Positions 34,273 through 42,860 of a DNA stretch of 64,000 nucleotides are shown in pieces. The number at the start of each line of letters is the position of its first letter. Position 1 is the stretch's first letter. A program made the position numbers and the translations under genes. Source of the stretch: Anaerospora hongkongensis (GTDB lineage: Bacteria; Bacillota; Negativicutes; Sporomusales; DSM-15969). The stretch lies in the NCBI RefSeq assembly GCF_004339805.1, contig NZ_SLUI01000012.1, positions 90,009 to 154,008 on the forward strand. Direction: 5' to 3'. The notes under the pieces are model-generated. The model worked only from the letters and a program-made list of their open reading frames with translations. It was not told where the DNA came from and did no database searches.

Positions 34273-35073
34273 GTGGCCAGACAGGCAAGACTAAAGAGCG
34301 AATCGGGTATTTACCATGTTATGCTGCGGGGCAATGAGCGTCGACCGGTTTTTCTTGATGATGAAGACAAGCAGCGTTTTATGGAAATCATGCTGCAAAA
34401 AAAGCAGAGTGCTGCTGGCCGGTTGTACGCCTTCTGCATTTTAGACAATCATGTTCATATGGTTTGCCAGGAAGTCGAACAGCCTCTGTATATTCTGATG
34501 AAACGGATTGGCGTTACCTATGCCGCTTATTTTAATAAAAAACACCATTGCATCGGACCTGTATTTCAGGACCGTTTCCGCAGCGAAGCGATTGAAGACG
34601 AGTCTTATTTACTCTGTGCTATCCGGTATGTACATAATAACCCAGTAAAGATAGCAGGTGAATTTACCCTTGAGTACCCCTGGAGCAGCTATTCCTGGTA
34701 TATGGGCTGCTGCCCAGACGCAGGCATACCGCCGGAGATGGACGAAACATTGAGTTTGTTTGACGCTAATCGTTCCAAGGCGCTTCAGCTTTTCCAGGAA
34801 TTTCATTTGCAGGAGGAGCCGCGTCAGTTTTTAGAAGTGGCTGCGACCCAAACGGTGCGCAAAGATCCAACTGAGCTGATTGCTGCTTATCTGCAGGACC
34901 GGAAATGGACGTCTGCAGAGCTTTGCAAAAGCGAGAATTTGAGTGGCGCAGTTGAACTTGTGCGGATGCTGCTGGCAAATGGTGGTGTATCGGGCAGGCA
35001 AATTGCCCAGTTGACGGGAATCAACCGGGAGAAAGTGCGAAGAATCGCGGTGGCGGCGGAAACGTCCCTGTAA
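34273..35073 (+). CDS. REP-associated tyrosine transposase (RAYT, Y1/IS200-like)
   Basis: The GTG at 34273 gives the usual family start M-A-R-Q-A-R-L-K and lies downstream of GGGGTG; it is 266 residues long. The N-terminal half is a Y1 HUH domain: YHVMLRGNERRPVF at the start, the metal-binding HVH in LDNHVHMV, GPVFQDRFRSEAI, and AIRYVHNNPVKI with the tyrosine Y that attacks DNA. The C-terminal part ends in a helix-turn-helix-like segment (SGRQIAQLTGINREKVRRIA). RAYTs mobilise REP sequences rather than themselves. REP-like repeats flank it on both sides. Confidence 0.9.
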   Translation: MARQARLKSESGIYHVMLRGNERRPVFLDDEDKQRFMEIMLQKKQSAAGRLYAFCILDNHVHMVCQEVEQPLYILMKRIGVTYAAYFNKKHHCIGPVFQDRFRSEAIEDESYLLCAIRYVHNNPVKIAGEFTLEYPWSSYSWYMGCCPDAGIPPEMDETLSLFDANRSKALQLFQEFHLQEEPRQFLEVAATQTVRKDPTELIAAYLQDRKWTSAELCKSENLSGAVELVRMLLANGGVSGRQIAQLTGINREKVRRIAVAAETSL

Positions 35074-35075
35074 CA
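35058..35075 (-). repeat. Inverted REP-like end overlapping the RAYT stop codon
   Basis: GGAAACGTCCCTGTAACA matches the reverse complement of the upstream repeat (GGAACCGTCCCTGTGACA) at 16 of 18 positions. The repeat therefore encodes the last residues and stop codon of the RAYT. Confidence 0.65.
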
Positions 35076-35119
35076 TATTAGGCCGTGCCCGGGAAGTTAT
35101 TCGCGAGCACGGCCTAATA
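35076..35119. terminator. Bidirectional terminator between RAYT and the siroheme reductase gene
   Basis: TATTAGGCCGTGC and GCACGGCCTAATA form a perfect 13-base stem. Flanking T-richness is limited. Confidence 0.65.
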
Positions 35120-35123
35120 GAGG

Positions 35124-35981
35124 TTAGTTTAACTTTTCTTCTACCTTGCTTTTAATAAGACCGATTCCTTCCTTTGCCAAAACAGCACTTAGACGCTGGC
35201 CGGGAGCGGCCAATTCTTTATAAGTTTGTAAAATGGCATCGAGGTAAGTGGCTAGTTTATCTTCCGGGATAAATTTTGCCAGCAGGGCGCCGTCATTGGA
35301 ATAACGGCCTCCTTTGCCGCCGACAAAAATATGATAGCCAGTTTTGCCCGCTGCTAAGGCTTTCTTCGGGCAGAGGCGTGTACAGACCCCGCAGGATAAG
35401 CACTTTTCGTAGTCGATTACTAATGCTTTATTTTCCAGCTTCATTGCTTTAGCCGGACAGCGGCGAACGCAGGCACCGCAGCTGATACAGCTGCTTTGTT
35501 TCACCAGCGGTTCCAGAGCACCGCGAAAGCCGACATCGTGCGACTGTGGCTTGGTGCAGGAATTGGCACAGCCGCTGACGGCAAACTTCGTTTTTGCCGG
35601 TAAATCACGGCCAACAAATTGCTCGTCTAAAGTTTTGGCGAGTGTTTTTGTGTTAATCAGGCCGTAGGGGCAAGTAGCATTGCCTGGGCAGGTTACTACC
35701 GGGCGTACCCTGAGACCGCATACCGCCGGTGAGAGACCTGCGTCCGTTACAGCCTGTAAAGCCTGCTCAAACAACTCTTCTTTTACGCCAGGAATTTCAA
35801 TCCCCTGGCGAAGCGTCAAGTGTACCTGACCATTGCCGTATTTCTCAGCCAGGTCTGCTAAGTTGCGCAGACCATCTGCCGTCATGTCGCCGGCCTGATT
35901 GCGCAGCCGCATAAGAAGCAGGCCCTGTTGGCGCTGTGGAATAAATCCAAAACGTTTATAGTCTGGTTTTGTTGCTGCCAT
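35124..35981 (-). CDS. Small siroheme/4Fe-4S sulfite- or nitrite-reductase-like protein with two ferredoxin clusters
   Basis: The ATG at 35981 is preceded by AGAGG; longer in-frame readings are not supported. The 285-residue protein has the siroheme-4Fe-4S cysteines Cys98 and Cys104 (TCPGNATC) and Cys138 and Cys142 (CANSC), and two complete ferredoxin motifs: Cys165-168-171-175 and Cys194-197-200-204. The layout resembles AsrC and other small single-subunit siroheme reductases of anaerobes. AsrA/AsrB are not coded nearby. It may reduce sulfite or nitrite, but the electron donor and true substrate are unknown. A TGGTATACCA palindrome lies upstream. Confidence 0.85.
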   Translation of the reverse strand: MAATKPDYKRFGFIPQRQQGLLLMRLRNQAGDMTADGLRNLADLAEKYGNGQVHLTLRQGIEIPGVKEELFEQALQAVTDAGLSPAVCGLRVRPVVTCPGNATCPYGLINTKTLAKTLDEQFVGRDLPAKTKFAVSGCANSCTKPQSHDVGFRGALEPLVKQSSCISCGACVRRCPAKAMKLENKALVIDYEKCLSCGVCTRLCPKKALAAGKTGYHIFVGGKGGRYSNDGALLAKFIPEDKLATYLDAILQTYKELAAPGQRLSAVLAKEGIGLIKSKVEEKLN

Positions 35982-36032
35982 TATAAAAACCTCTCTTTGC
36001 TCGTTCGTAATTGCGTATAATGCCATATATTT

Positions 36033-36042
36033 TGGTATACCA
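36033..36042. promoter_or_regulatory. Palindrome TGGTATACCA upstream of the siroheme reductase gene
   Basis: A perfect 10-base palindrome lies about 50 bases before the gene start, within the probable promoter (TTATAC follows on the minus strand). It is likely an operator; the regulator is unknown. Confidence 0.35.
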
Positions 36043-36109
36043 GATATGATAGTAGTTCTCCAAAATGTTGTCAAGGCAACGCAGCAGACCCTTTAAAGAA
36101 CTGTAAAAG

Positions 36110-36150
36110 AAACAGGCCGGTCACTGATAGCACAGTAACCGGCCTGTTTT
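36110..36150. terminator. Terminator of the PNPOx-family gene
   Basis: AAACAGGCCGGT and ACCGGCCTGTTT, with inner ACTG/CAGT, form a long stem; on the minus strand it is followed by CTTTT. Confidence 0.75.
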
Positions 36151-36163
36151 GCTTGGCTTAGCG

Positions 36164-36541
36164 TTATAGCATTTGTTTGGCGGAGACAATCGTTACTTCC
36201 AATACTGCCCGAATCCAGGAGAATTTTTCTTTCATATGGTTGAATTCTTCGCCAGCGGTTATGAACCGGGTAGTTCCCTCTACAATAAAGCCTGTTCCTT
36301 TTCCTCGATAGCCTTCAATTTCTCTGCTGGCAATAGAAAGAGTAGCTTTGTTGTTCAAGTTGAGATTGCGCTCAGTTTTGACAAAGCCGGCAGCGGGAAT
36401 TAGCATTTTATCTTCGCTAGTAACCGTTATATAACTATTCCAGGTATTAACTACGTGAGGACCATCGGCACCATTGGTAACAATGGAGATAGCGCCATCG
36501 GCAGGATGGGCAAGAACGGACAGCAATTTTTCATTGAGCAT
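36164..36541 (-). CDS. Pyridoxamine-5-phosphate-oxidase-fold flavin-binding protein
   Basis: The ATG at 36541 has AAAGGGTG upstream. The 125-residue product is a small split-barrel protein: LSVLAHPADGAISIVTNGADGPHVVNTWNS at the start and KTERNLNLNNKATLSIASREI in the middle are typical of short PNPOx-like FMN or F420 proteins. The role is unknown; pyridoxamine phosphate oxidation is unlikely for such a short member. It is divergent from a MocR regulator whose own cofactor is PLP, about 160 bases away. Confidence 0.75.
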   Translation of the reverse strand: MLNEKLLSVLAHPADGAISIVTNGADGPHVVNTWNSYITVTSEDKMLIPAAGFVKTERNLNLNNKATLSIASREIEGYRGKGTGFIVEGTTRFITAGEEFNHMKEKFSWIRAVLEVTIVSAKQML

Positions 36542-36700
36542 TTCAATACACCCTTTCTGTTCTACTGCTTGTCTACAGTATAATGGCAATCTACCCTTGG
36601 TTAAAGGGTCAATTCGCGGAAATAATACAAGGACAGTTTGACGTTGATTTACTAGCATGCCTATAATGATGGTAGCTACCTACTGATGGGGGTGAAAGTA

Positions 36701-38098
36701 ATGATTCTGTTAGATGATAAGCAGGGACAGCCTTTACACAGCAAGATCTATGACCAGATAAAAAGTCAAATAACAGCGGGAACTATGAAGCCACACGCCA
36801 GGCTGCCGTCAATCCGGGCTTTATGCGCTGAGTTAGCTGTAAGCCATAATACGGTAGAGTATGCTTATCAGCAATTGCTGGCTGAAGGCTACGTATACAG
36901 CAAGCCCAAAAGCGGCTATTATGTTTCGCTGCTGGATGCGGAATTTCTTCCGCCTTCTTTGCCGGAATCCAATACCTGTTCAAAGATTTTATCTGAGCGA
37001 CAGCCAGTATATAACTTTGATTTTCACCCCGCCAGCCTTGCGCCGGAAAGTTTTCCGGCTGCACTGTGGCGCAAGCTAATGACCGGGTGTTTGCGGGATG
37101 AGCCGGGACAGTTTGCCGGCTACGGCAGCCGGCAGGGAGATTGGGCTTTGCGCAGTGAAATTCGAAGCTATCTGGCCCGATCACGGGGCGTCATCTGTGA
37201 GCCGGAGCAAATCGTTATCTGCGCCGGTCTTCAGGACAGTCTTTCCATTATTGTACCATTACTGAGACCAAATCATTCCTTGCTGGCTGTTGAGGAACCA
37301 GGTCATTTTATTCCCCGGACAGTTTTCCACAATCACTTGTTTGCCACGGCACCTATTCCGGTGCATGTTGACGGACTGGATCTCAGTGCGCTGCAGGCAT
37401 CTCGCAGTACAGTGGTATATGTAACCCCTTCCCATCAATTTCCGCTGGGCCATATTATGCCTGTTGCCAATCGGCTGAAGCTCATTGAGTGGGCAGAGTC
37501 AGTAGGCGGAGTTATTATAGAAGATGACTATGACAGCGAGCTTAGATACCAGGGCAGCCCTGTTCCGGCGCTGCAAGGCCTCCATCCTCAGGCAAGCATC
37601 ATCTATATCGGAACATTTTCGAAGGTTTTATCGCCTGCACTCAGAGTCAGTTATATGGTACTGCCGAAACAGATGCTGGAACGGTATCAGCAGCTGTTTT
37701 ACGAAAGTGCCAGCAGTGCAGCTTTATTAGAACAGCAGACATTGTACAAGTTCATGGCAGAAGGATACTGGGACCGTCATTTGCGTAGAATGCGCATCCT
37801 ATACAAGAAAAAACATGACACGCTGGTACAAGCTGTTCACCGGCGCTTTGGTGAGCAAGCGGTAATTATCGGGCAGGGAGCGGGGCTGCATGTTGTACTG
37901 GAATTGTTGAACAGCGTATTTTCTGAGGCAGAGTTGATCAAGCGGGCCCAAGAGAAAACGATCAGGCTTTTCCCTTTGTCAAAAACCTACATGGCTAAGC
38001 AAACCGGAAAGAAACTGCTTATGCTGGGATTTGGCGGAATCGACAGTGACGAAATTGACCGGGGAGTTAAACTTTTGTATCAAGCTTGCTATAAGTAA
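36701..38098 (+). CDS. MocR-type (GntR helix-turn-helix plus aminotransferase domain) regulator
   Basis: The ATG at 36701 has GGGGTG upstream. The 465-residue protein has an N-terminal winged helix (QPLHSKIYDQIKSQITAG; LPSIRALCAELAVSHNTVEYAYQQL) and a fold-type I aminotransferase domain with the PLP lysine in YIGTFSKVLSPALRVSY. Such regulators sense PLP or an amino compound. It is divergent from the PNPOx-family gene, which is the most likely target. Confidence 0.9.
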   Translation: MILLDDKQGQPLHSKIYDQIKSQITAGTMKPHARLPSIRALCAELAVSHNTVEYAYQQLLAEGYVYSKPKSGYYVSLLDAEFLPPSLPESNTCSKILSERQPVYNFDFHPASLAPESFPAALWRKLMTGCLRDEPGQFAGYGSRQGDWALRSEIRSYLARSRGVICEPEQIVICAGLQDSLSIIVPLLRPNHSLLAVEEPGHFIPRTVFHNHLFATAPIPVHVDGLDLSALQASRSTVVYVTPSHQFPLGHIMPVANRLKLIEWAESVGGVIIEDDYDSELRYQGSPVPALQGLHPQASIIYIGTFSKVLSPALRVSYMVLPKQMLERYQQLFYESASSAALLEQQTLYKFMAEGYWDRHLRRMRILYKKKHDTLVQAVHRRFGEQAVIIGQGAGLHVVLELLNSVFSEAELIKRAQEKTIRLFPLSKTYMAKQTGKKLLMLGFGGIDSDEIDRGVKLLYQACYK

Positions 38099-38158
38099 TA
38101 TAAAAATGATATTTACTAAATAAAAATACAGGAATTATGATAAAAAACCACATTTTCT

Positions 38159-38187
38159 TTGACAAGATTTGCTATTAGTGATACTAT
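38159..38187 (+). promoter_or_regulatory. Promoter of the cobalamin-controlled transporter operon
   Basis: TTGACA (38159-38164) and TACTAT (38182-38187) are 17 bases apart. The start would lie about 130 bases before the aptamer. Confidence 0.65.
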
Positions 38188-38199
38188 GGACCAAATAAT

Positions 38200-38226
38200 C
38201 ATTTCTATTGATGGTTAATAGAAATG
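38200..38226 (+). other. Perfect inverted repeat between promoter and riboswitch
   Basis: CATTTCTATT and AATAGAAATG are perfect 10-base arms with a 7-base loop just after the expected transcription start. It could be an operator or a 5-prime stabilising hairpin. The rest of 38227-38326 is A+T-rich without other recognisable structure. Confidence 0.4.
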
Positions 38227-38326
38227 AATGAAACTAGTATAACTAAAATCTATATTAAATAATTGATAAAAAGCAGCAATAAAAAGCTAAAGCTACTTGT
38301 GAAGAATGACAATTTCATATAGAAAC

Positions 38327-38499
38327 GTTATAAGTGTCAGCAGCGATTGCTGCTGTACGATGAGAGGAAAACGGGTGAAAGTCCCGTGCTGTCCCGCAGC
38401 TGTAAATAGGGAGCCTGCTTCAAAAAATGTCACTGAAGAAACCTTTGGGAAGACAGAAGCAAAGGCAATGATCTATGAGCCAGAAAGCCTGCTTATAAT
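38327..38499 (+). promoter_or_regulatory. Cobalamin riboswitch
   Basis: Conserved pieces occur in order: GAGGAAAACGGGTG with AAAGTCCCGTGCTG, TCCCGCAGCTGTAAATAGGGA, TGTCACTGAAG (B12 box), TTTGGGAAGAC, and GAGCCAGAAAGCCTGC. GTTATAAG and CTTATAAT at the ends form P1. A terminator follows at 38605-38663, so high coenzyme B12 should shut off the downstream ABC transporter operon. Confidence 0.9.
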
Positions 38500-38536
38500 A
38501 AGATTCATTGTTGACTTACGCGCGATAAGGAGATGA

Positions 38537-38575
38537 ATGTGGGGGCAGCCTGTGTTTTGTTATATTACAATTTAG
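38537..38575 (+). CDS. Possible 12-codon leader peptide between aptamer and terminator
   Basis: ATG follows AAGGAG by four bases and codes for MWGQPVFCYITI before a stop. It lies between the riboswitch aptamer and its terminator. Very short frames with a ribosome site can occur by chance, so this is only a candidate. Confidence 0.25.
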   Translation: MWGQPVFCYITI

Positions 38576-38604
38576 CCGCAGTGTGCTTAGTAGGCAGTTT
38601 GCCT

Positions 38605-38663
38605 AAATCCGCATAGAATTTTTTCTTAGTGTTAAGAAACAATTCTATGCGGATTTTTTATTT
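38605..38663 (+). terminator. Riboswitch-controlled terminator before the transporter operon
   Basis: AAATCCGCATAGAATT and AATTCTATGCGGATTT form a perfect 16-base stem whose loop can pair further, followed by TTTATTT. It lies 20 bases before the first gene. Confidence 0.9.
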
Positions 38664-38683
38664 GATAGAGAGGAGAGGACGAT

Positions 38684-39625
38684 TTGAAGGGAAAAGAGCT
38701 GTTGCATCGTTTGCTGCAAATGATGATTACCCTTTTCGGTGTCAGTCTGCTGACATTTTCACTGATGTTTCTATCACCAGGTGACCCGGTTGAGATGCTG
38801 CTGGAGGTAGCTGATTCAATTGTTTCCGAAGAAACAATTGCCGAGACGCGGGCCCAGCTGGGGCTGGACAAGCCCTTTCATGTACAGTATTTCCGGTGGC
38901 TGGCAGGAGTTTTGCAGGGAGACATGGGCATGTCGTATTCGGCAAAAATGCCGGTAGCAGAACGTCTCTGGCAGTGTTTGCCGGGAACTATGGCGCTCGC
39001 AGCCTCAGCTACGCTGACGATGCTGCTGATGGCAGTTCCAGGCGGAATACTGGCCGCAGTATACCGAAACCGTCCGCTGGATTATTTGATTCGCGGAATT
39101 TCGTTTTTGGGAGTATCCATGCCGAGTTTTTGGGTAGGACTCATTTTGTTATATGTTTTGGGGCTAAAGTGGGGATTGTTCCCGATAGCGGGCGGAGTGG
39201 TATCCTTTGACAGGATCGTACTTCCTACATTGACGCTGGCCATTGCTATGGCAGCAAAATATACACGGCAGGTGCGTACCGCGGTTTTAGAGGAACTGGG
39301 ACAGGATTATATCACCGGGGCGCGGGCACGGGGCTTTCCTCTATACAAAATTCTCTGGCGCCACGTGCTGCCGAATGCCTGCCTGCCGTTAATTACGCTC
39401 CTCGGCATGCAGATTGGCTGGTTGCTGGGCGGTGTGGCTGTCATTGAAATGGTCTTTTCCTGGCCAGGACTTGGCAAAATGGCCGTACATGCCATTGAGA
39501 TGCGCGATTATCCTCTCGTACAGGGTTTTGTACTCTGGATTGCTGTTTTGTATATGGTAATGAATCTGCTTGTCGATATTTCTTATACCTATCTTGATCC
39601 GCGGCTGAAGAAAGGGGGGAATTGA
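38684..39625 (+). CDS. Nickel/peptide-type ABC transporter permease (NikB/DppB-like)
   Basis: This 313-residue permease has six membrane segments and the family signature LPNACLPLITLLGMQIGWLLGG. The N-terminal region RLLQMMITLFGVSLLTFSLMF is typical of the B subunit. The start is TTG after AGGAGAGG. It is first in a five-gene transporter operon behind a cobalamin riboswitch, which points to import of cobalt, a metal chelate or a corrinoid precursor rather than peptides. Confidence 0.88.
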   Translation: MKGKELLHRLLQMMITLFGVSLLTFSLMFLSPGDPVEMLLEVADSIVSEETIAETRAQLGLDKPFHVQYFRWLAGVLQGDMGMSYSAKMPVAERLWQCLPGTMALAASATLTMLLMAVPGGILAAVYRNRPLDYLIRGISFLGVSMPSFWVGLILLYVLGLKWGLFPIAGGVVSFDRIVLPTLTLAIAMAAKYTRQVRTAVLEELGQDYITGARARGFPLYKILWRHVLPNACLPLITLLGMQIGWLLGGVAVIEMVFSWPGLGKMAVHAIEMRDYPLVQGFVLWIAVLYMVMNLLVDISYTYLDPRLKKGGN

Positions 39626-40447
39626 GTGGAAAAGTTGAAAAAGGATAATTTCTTATTTTGGCTTTATACATTTTTGGTCCTTTTGATCCTCAGCTTTGCT
39701 GTTTTTGCACCCTGGCTGGTTCCTTATGATCCGTTTGATGCGGTAATGCGGCAGTCCCTGCAGGCGCCCTCTGACGACCACCTATTTGGAACGGATAAGC
39801 TAGGCCGGGATTGTCTGTCGCGTATTATCTATGGAGCGCGTACATCACTGATGATGACGCTGTCGCTGGTTGCCATTATAACGGCAGTAGGAACTTCTAT
39901 CGGCGTAGTGGCGGGGTATATGGGTGGCAAGGTCGATACTGTACTCATGCGGATTGTTGATATGATGCTGGCTTTTCCGGGGATTGTGCTGGCTATTGCT
40001 ATTGCCGGCATGCTGGGAGGCAATATCGTCAATGCCATTCTAGCATTGGCAGCGGTAAGTTGGACTAAATACGCCCGTTTAGGGCGCAGTCTTACGCTGA
40101 AACTGCGCCAGCGTGATTTTATTGATGCGGCGGTGACAAGCGGGTCAAGACCGCTCCACATACTCTGGCGGCATATTCTACCGAATATCCTGCCAACAAT
40201 TGTTGTTACTGCGGCGATGGATATCGGGACAATGATCATGGAATTGGCGGGGTTATCCTTTTTGGGTTTTGGTGCACAGCCGCCTACGCCGGAATGGGGC
40301 CTGATGCTCAATGAGGGAAGACAGCATATTCAGACAGCGCCCTGGCTGATGCTTTATCCGGGTGCGGCAATCCTGATGGTGGTAACAATATTTAATTTAT
40401 GGGGAGACAGCCTGCGCGACATCATGGATCCTCAACGATCAAATTAA
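39626..40447 (+). CDS. Nickel/peptide-type ABC transporter permease (NikC/DppC-like)
   Basis: The 273-residue second permease starts with GTG immediately after the stop of the first, so the two are coupled. It has six membrane segments, the C-subunit segment HLFGTDKLGRDCLSRIIYGAR and the EAA-loop region RHILPNILPTIVVTAAMDIG. It forms the membrane pore with the preceding protein. Confidence 0.88.
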   Translation: MEKLKKDNFLFWLYTFLVLLILSFAVFAPWLVPYDPFDAVMRQSLQAPSDDHLFGTDKLGRDCLSRIIYGARTSLMMTLSLVAIITAVGTSIGVVAGYMGGKVDTVLMRIVDMMLAFPGIVLAIAIAGMLGGNIVNAILALAAVSWTKYARLGRSLTLKLRQRDFIDAAVTSGSRPLHILWRHILPNILPTIVVTAAMDIGTMIMELAGLSFLGFGAQPPTPEWGLMLNEGRQHIQTAPWLMLYPGAAILMVVTIFNLWGDSLRDIMDPQRSN

Positions 40448-40478
40448 AGGAAAAACACATGGGAAAGGATGAGATTTC

Positions 40479-42050
40479 TTGAAAAGATTGGGAAAGTTGA
40501 CTTTAGTATTAATGATGATATGTCTGGCAGCAGTCTTTATTGCGGGGTGCGGCGGAGGTAGTAAAAAAGAGGCTGATGCCAAGACCTTGCGAATCGGTGT
40601 AACTAACTTTGCTGATTCCCTGGAACCAACGGAAAACTACTTTGGCTGGGTTGTTATGCGGTATGGTATTGGAGAATGCCTGGCAAAATTTGACGAGAAG
40701 ATGAATGTACAGCCGTGGCTGGCTGAAAACGGGCAAATCAGTGCTGACCATATGACCTGGACATTTAAAATTAGAGAAGGTGTAAAGTTCTCGAATGGTA
40801 AGCCGCTGGATGCTGCCGCGGTTAAAGCGTCCCTGGAAAGAGCCTTTGCTAAAAACAAGCGGGCAGTAACGTTTTTCAAATATAAAGAGATGAGAGCGGA
40901 AGGCCAAAATCTTACCATCGTAACGGAAAAACCAGAGCCCAATATGCCGGGATTTTTAGCTGATCCCCTCTTTTTAATCGTCGATGTAACGGCAGAACCG
41001 GCACGCAGCTTTGCGAAGGAAGGGCCAATCGGTACGGGGCCTTACATGTGCAAATCGTTCGTAAAAGATAAAGCAGTTATGGTAAAAAACACCTATTACT
41101 GGGATGGCGAGGTTCCCTATGAAACGGTTGAAATCCCGTCCATTGATGACCCGAATACCCGGGCAATGGCGCTGCAGTCGGGAGAGGTGGATATGGCCGT
41201 TAATATTGCGGCAGGTGATATTGGATTGTTTAACGATAAGGCCAAATTTCACATTGACAGAATTGCCTCGCTGCGTACGGTACTGGCCCGGATTAATCAT
41301 AATGGCGTTCTAGGTGATCCCAAAGTTCGTGCGGCGTTCATTAGTGCTTGCGATAGAAAAGTGTACAATGAAGTTATTTTGAAAGGAACCTTTATTGAAG
41401 GCAAGGCTCCTGTACCGCCGTCAATGGATTATGGTTTTGATCAGCTCAAGGACCCCAACAGCTATAACATCGAAAGGGCTAAACAGCTTTTGGCCGAAGC
41501 GGGCTGGAAGGATGCTGACGGAGACGGGATTTTAGAAAAAAACGGCAAGAAGCTTACGGTAGATTTTGTCGTATACAACAGCCGTGCTGAGCTGCCTATT
41601 TATGCTGAGGCTGTGCAGTCTGATGCGAAGAAGGTTGGCTTCGATGTGAAAATCAAGTCAGTTGACTATAACTTAATTGATAAAATAGGGATAAATGGCG
41701 AATATGATCTTGTGATTTCAAATATTACGACTGCCAACACCGGTGATCCGGAGATCTTTTTAAATTGGTACTGGAGAACAAATAAAAACGGCGATAATCC
41801 GCAGAATGGCTCCGGATACAGCAATCCTGCATTAGATGCAAAATTCGCTGAACTATCCACAACATTCGACCGTGGGCAGCGCCGTCAACTGATGATTGAT
41901 GCTCAGCAGATTATTATGAACGACGGAGCGGCGCTGTTTCTGGGATATCCGGAAACAAACATCATCAGTTCAACCTCAATTGCAGGCGCTCAAATGTATC
42001 CGTCCGATTATTATTGGCTGACCAATAAGATTAAACCCGCTAAAAAATAA
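40479..42050 (+). CDS. Solute-binding lipoprotein of the NikA/OppA family
   Basis: This 523-residue lipoprotein has the lipobox IAGC (Cys24) and a class-C binding-protein layout: LAENGQISADHMTWTFKIREGVKFSNG near the start, then GTGPYMC, and EAGWKDADGDGILEKNGK in the second lobe. It captures the substrate outside the inner membrane. The family takes peptides, heme, nickel or metallophore complexes; regulation by cobalamin favours a cobalt- or corrinoid-linked ligand. The start is TTG with AAGGATGAG upstream. Confidence 0.85.
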   Translation: MKRLGKLTLVLMMICLAAVFIAGCGGGSKKEADAKTLRIGVTNFADSLEPTENYFGWVVMRYGIGECLAKFDEKMNVQPWLAENGQISADHMTWTFKIREGVKFSNGKPLDAAAVKASLERAFAKNKRAVTFFKYKEMRAEGQNLTIVTEKPEPNMPGFLADPLFLIVDVTAEPARSFAKEGPIGTGPYMCKSFVKDKAVMVKNTYYWDGEVPYETVEIPSIDDPNTRAMALQSGEVDMAVNIAAGDIGLFNDKAKFHIDRIASLRTVLARINHNGVLGDPKVRAAFISACDRKVYNEVILKGTFIEGKAPVPPSMDYGFDQLKDPNSYNIERAKQLLAEAGWKDADGDGILEKNGKKLTVDFVVYNSRAELPIYAEAVQSDAKKVGFDVKIKSVDYNLIDKIGINGEYDLVISNITTANTGDPEIFLNWYWRTNKNGDNPQNGSGYSNPALDAKFAELSTTFDRGQRRQLMIDAQQIIMNDGAALFLGYPETNIISSTSIAGAQMYPSDYYWLTNKIKPAKK

Positions 42051-42071
42051 CACACGCGAAGGAGAACTGAA

Positions 42072-42860
42072 ATGTTGCTAGAGGTATCGGAGCTTTCAGT
42101 ATCCTATGGGGAATGTGAAATCGTCCGGAATGTAAATATATCGCTTGATGAAGGTGAGGTTCTTGCGATTGTAGGCGAAAGTGGCAGTGGCAAGACAACG
42201 GTTATCCGCGCGATTCTTGGCTGCCTGCCGCATGAAGGCCGGGTAAGCGGCGGAAAAATTCTCTTCGAAAATAAAAATCTATTGGAAAATACCCCTGCTG
42301 AGTGGAATCGTCTCTGTGGAACAAAGGCAACAATGGTTTTTCAGGACAGCGGCAGCATGCTTGACCCCATTGCCCGTATCGGCAGCCAGTTCATCGAGTA
42401 TATTCGTGAACACACGTCGCTAACCCAAAAAGAAGCAGCTAAAGCGGCAGAAGCTATGCTTAGAAAAATGCACTTGCCTAATACGGAAAACATTATGAAA
42501 AGCTACCCCTTTGAGCTGAGCGGCGGCATGCGGCAGCGCGTCGGAGTGGCAATGGCGATGTTTTTTAAGCCGCGGCTTCTGTTGGCAGATGAACCTACAT
42601 CGGCTCTGGATGTCACAACACAGGCCCAGGTAGTAAAAGAAATGATGGAGATTTGCCGCCAAGATAGAACGGCAATTATCATTGTCACCCATAATATCGG
42701 CGTAGCGGCTTATATGTCCGATAAGCTGATTGTTATGCAAAATGGAGAGATCGTAGAATCGGGTAGGACCGATGCGATTATTGCCCAGCCGCAGACAGCA
42801 TATACGAAAGAACTTTTGGATGCGGTACCGCAGGTTGGAGGGAAAAGCTATGTCAGCTGA
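42072..42860 (+). CDS. ABC transporter ATPase (NikD/DppD-like)
   Basis: This 262-residue ATPase has Walker A GESGSGKTT, the Q-loop VFQDSGSMLDPIARIG, signature LSGGMRQRVG and Walker B LLLADEPTSALD. It lacks the C-terminal oligopeptide-transporter extension, so it is the short D-type partner. It is followed by the E-type ATPase with an 11-base overlap. Confidence 0.9.
   Translation: MLLEVSELSVSYGECEIVRNVNISLDEGEVLAIVGESGSGKTTVIRAILGCLPHEGRVSGGKILFENKNLLENTPAEWNRLCGTKATMVFQDSGSMLDPIARIGSQFIEYIREHTSLTQKEAAKAAEAMLRKMHLPNTENIMKSYPFELSGGMRQRVGVAMAMFFKPRLLLADEPTSALDVTTQAQVVKEMMEICRQDRTAIIIVTHNIGVAAYMSDKLIVMQNGEIVESGRTDAIIAQPQTAYTKELLDAVPQVGGKSYVS

Noticed and set aside
38306..38536. A 76-codon frame upstream of the transporter operon
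   Set aside because: It coincides with the cobalamin aptamer; its open frame is incidental.
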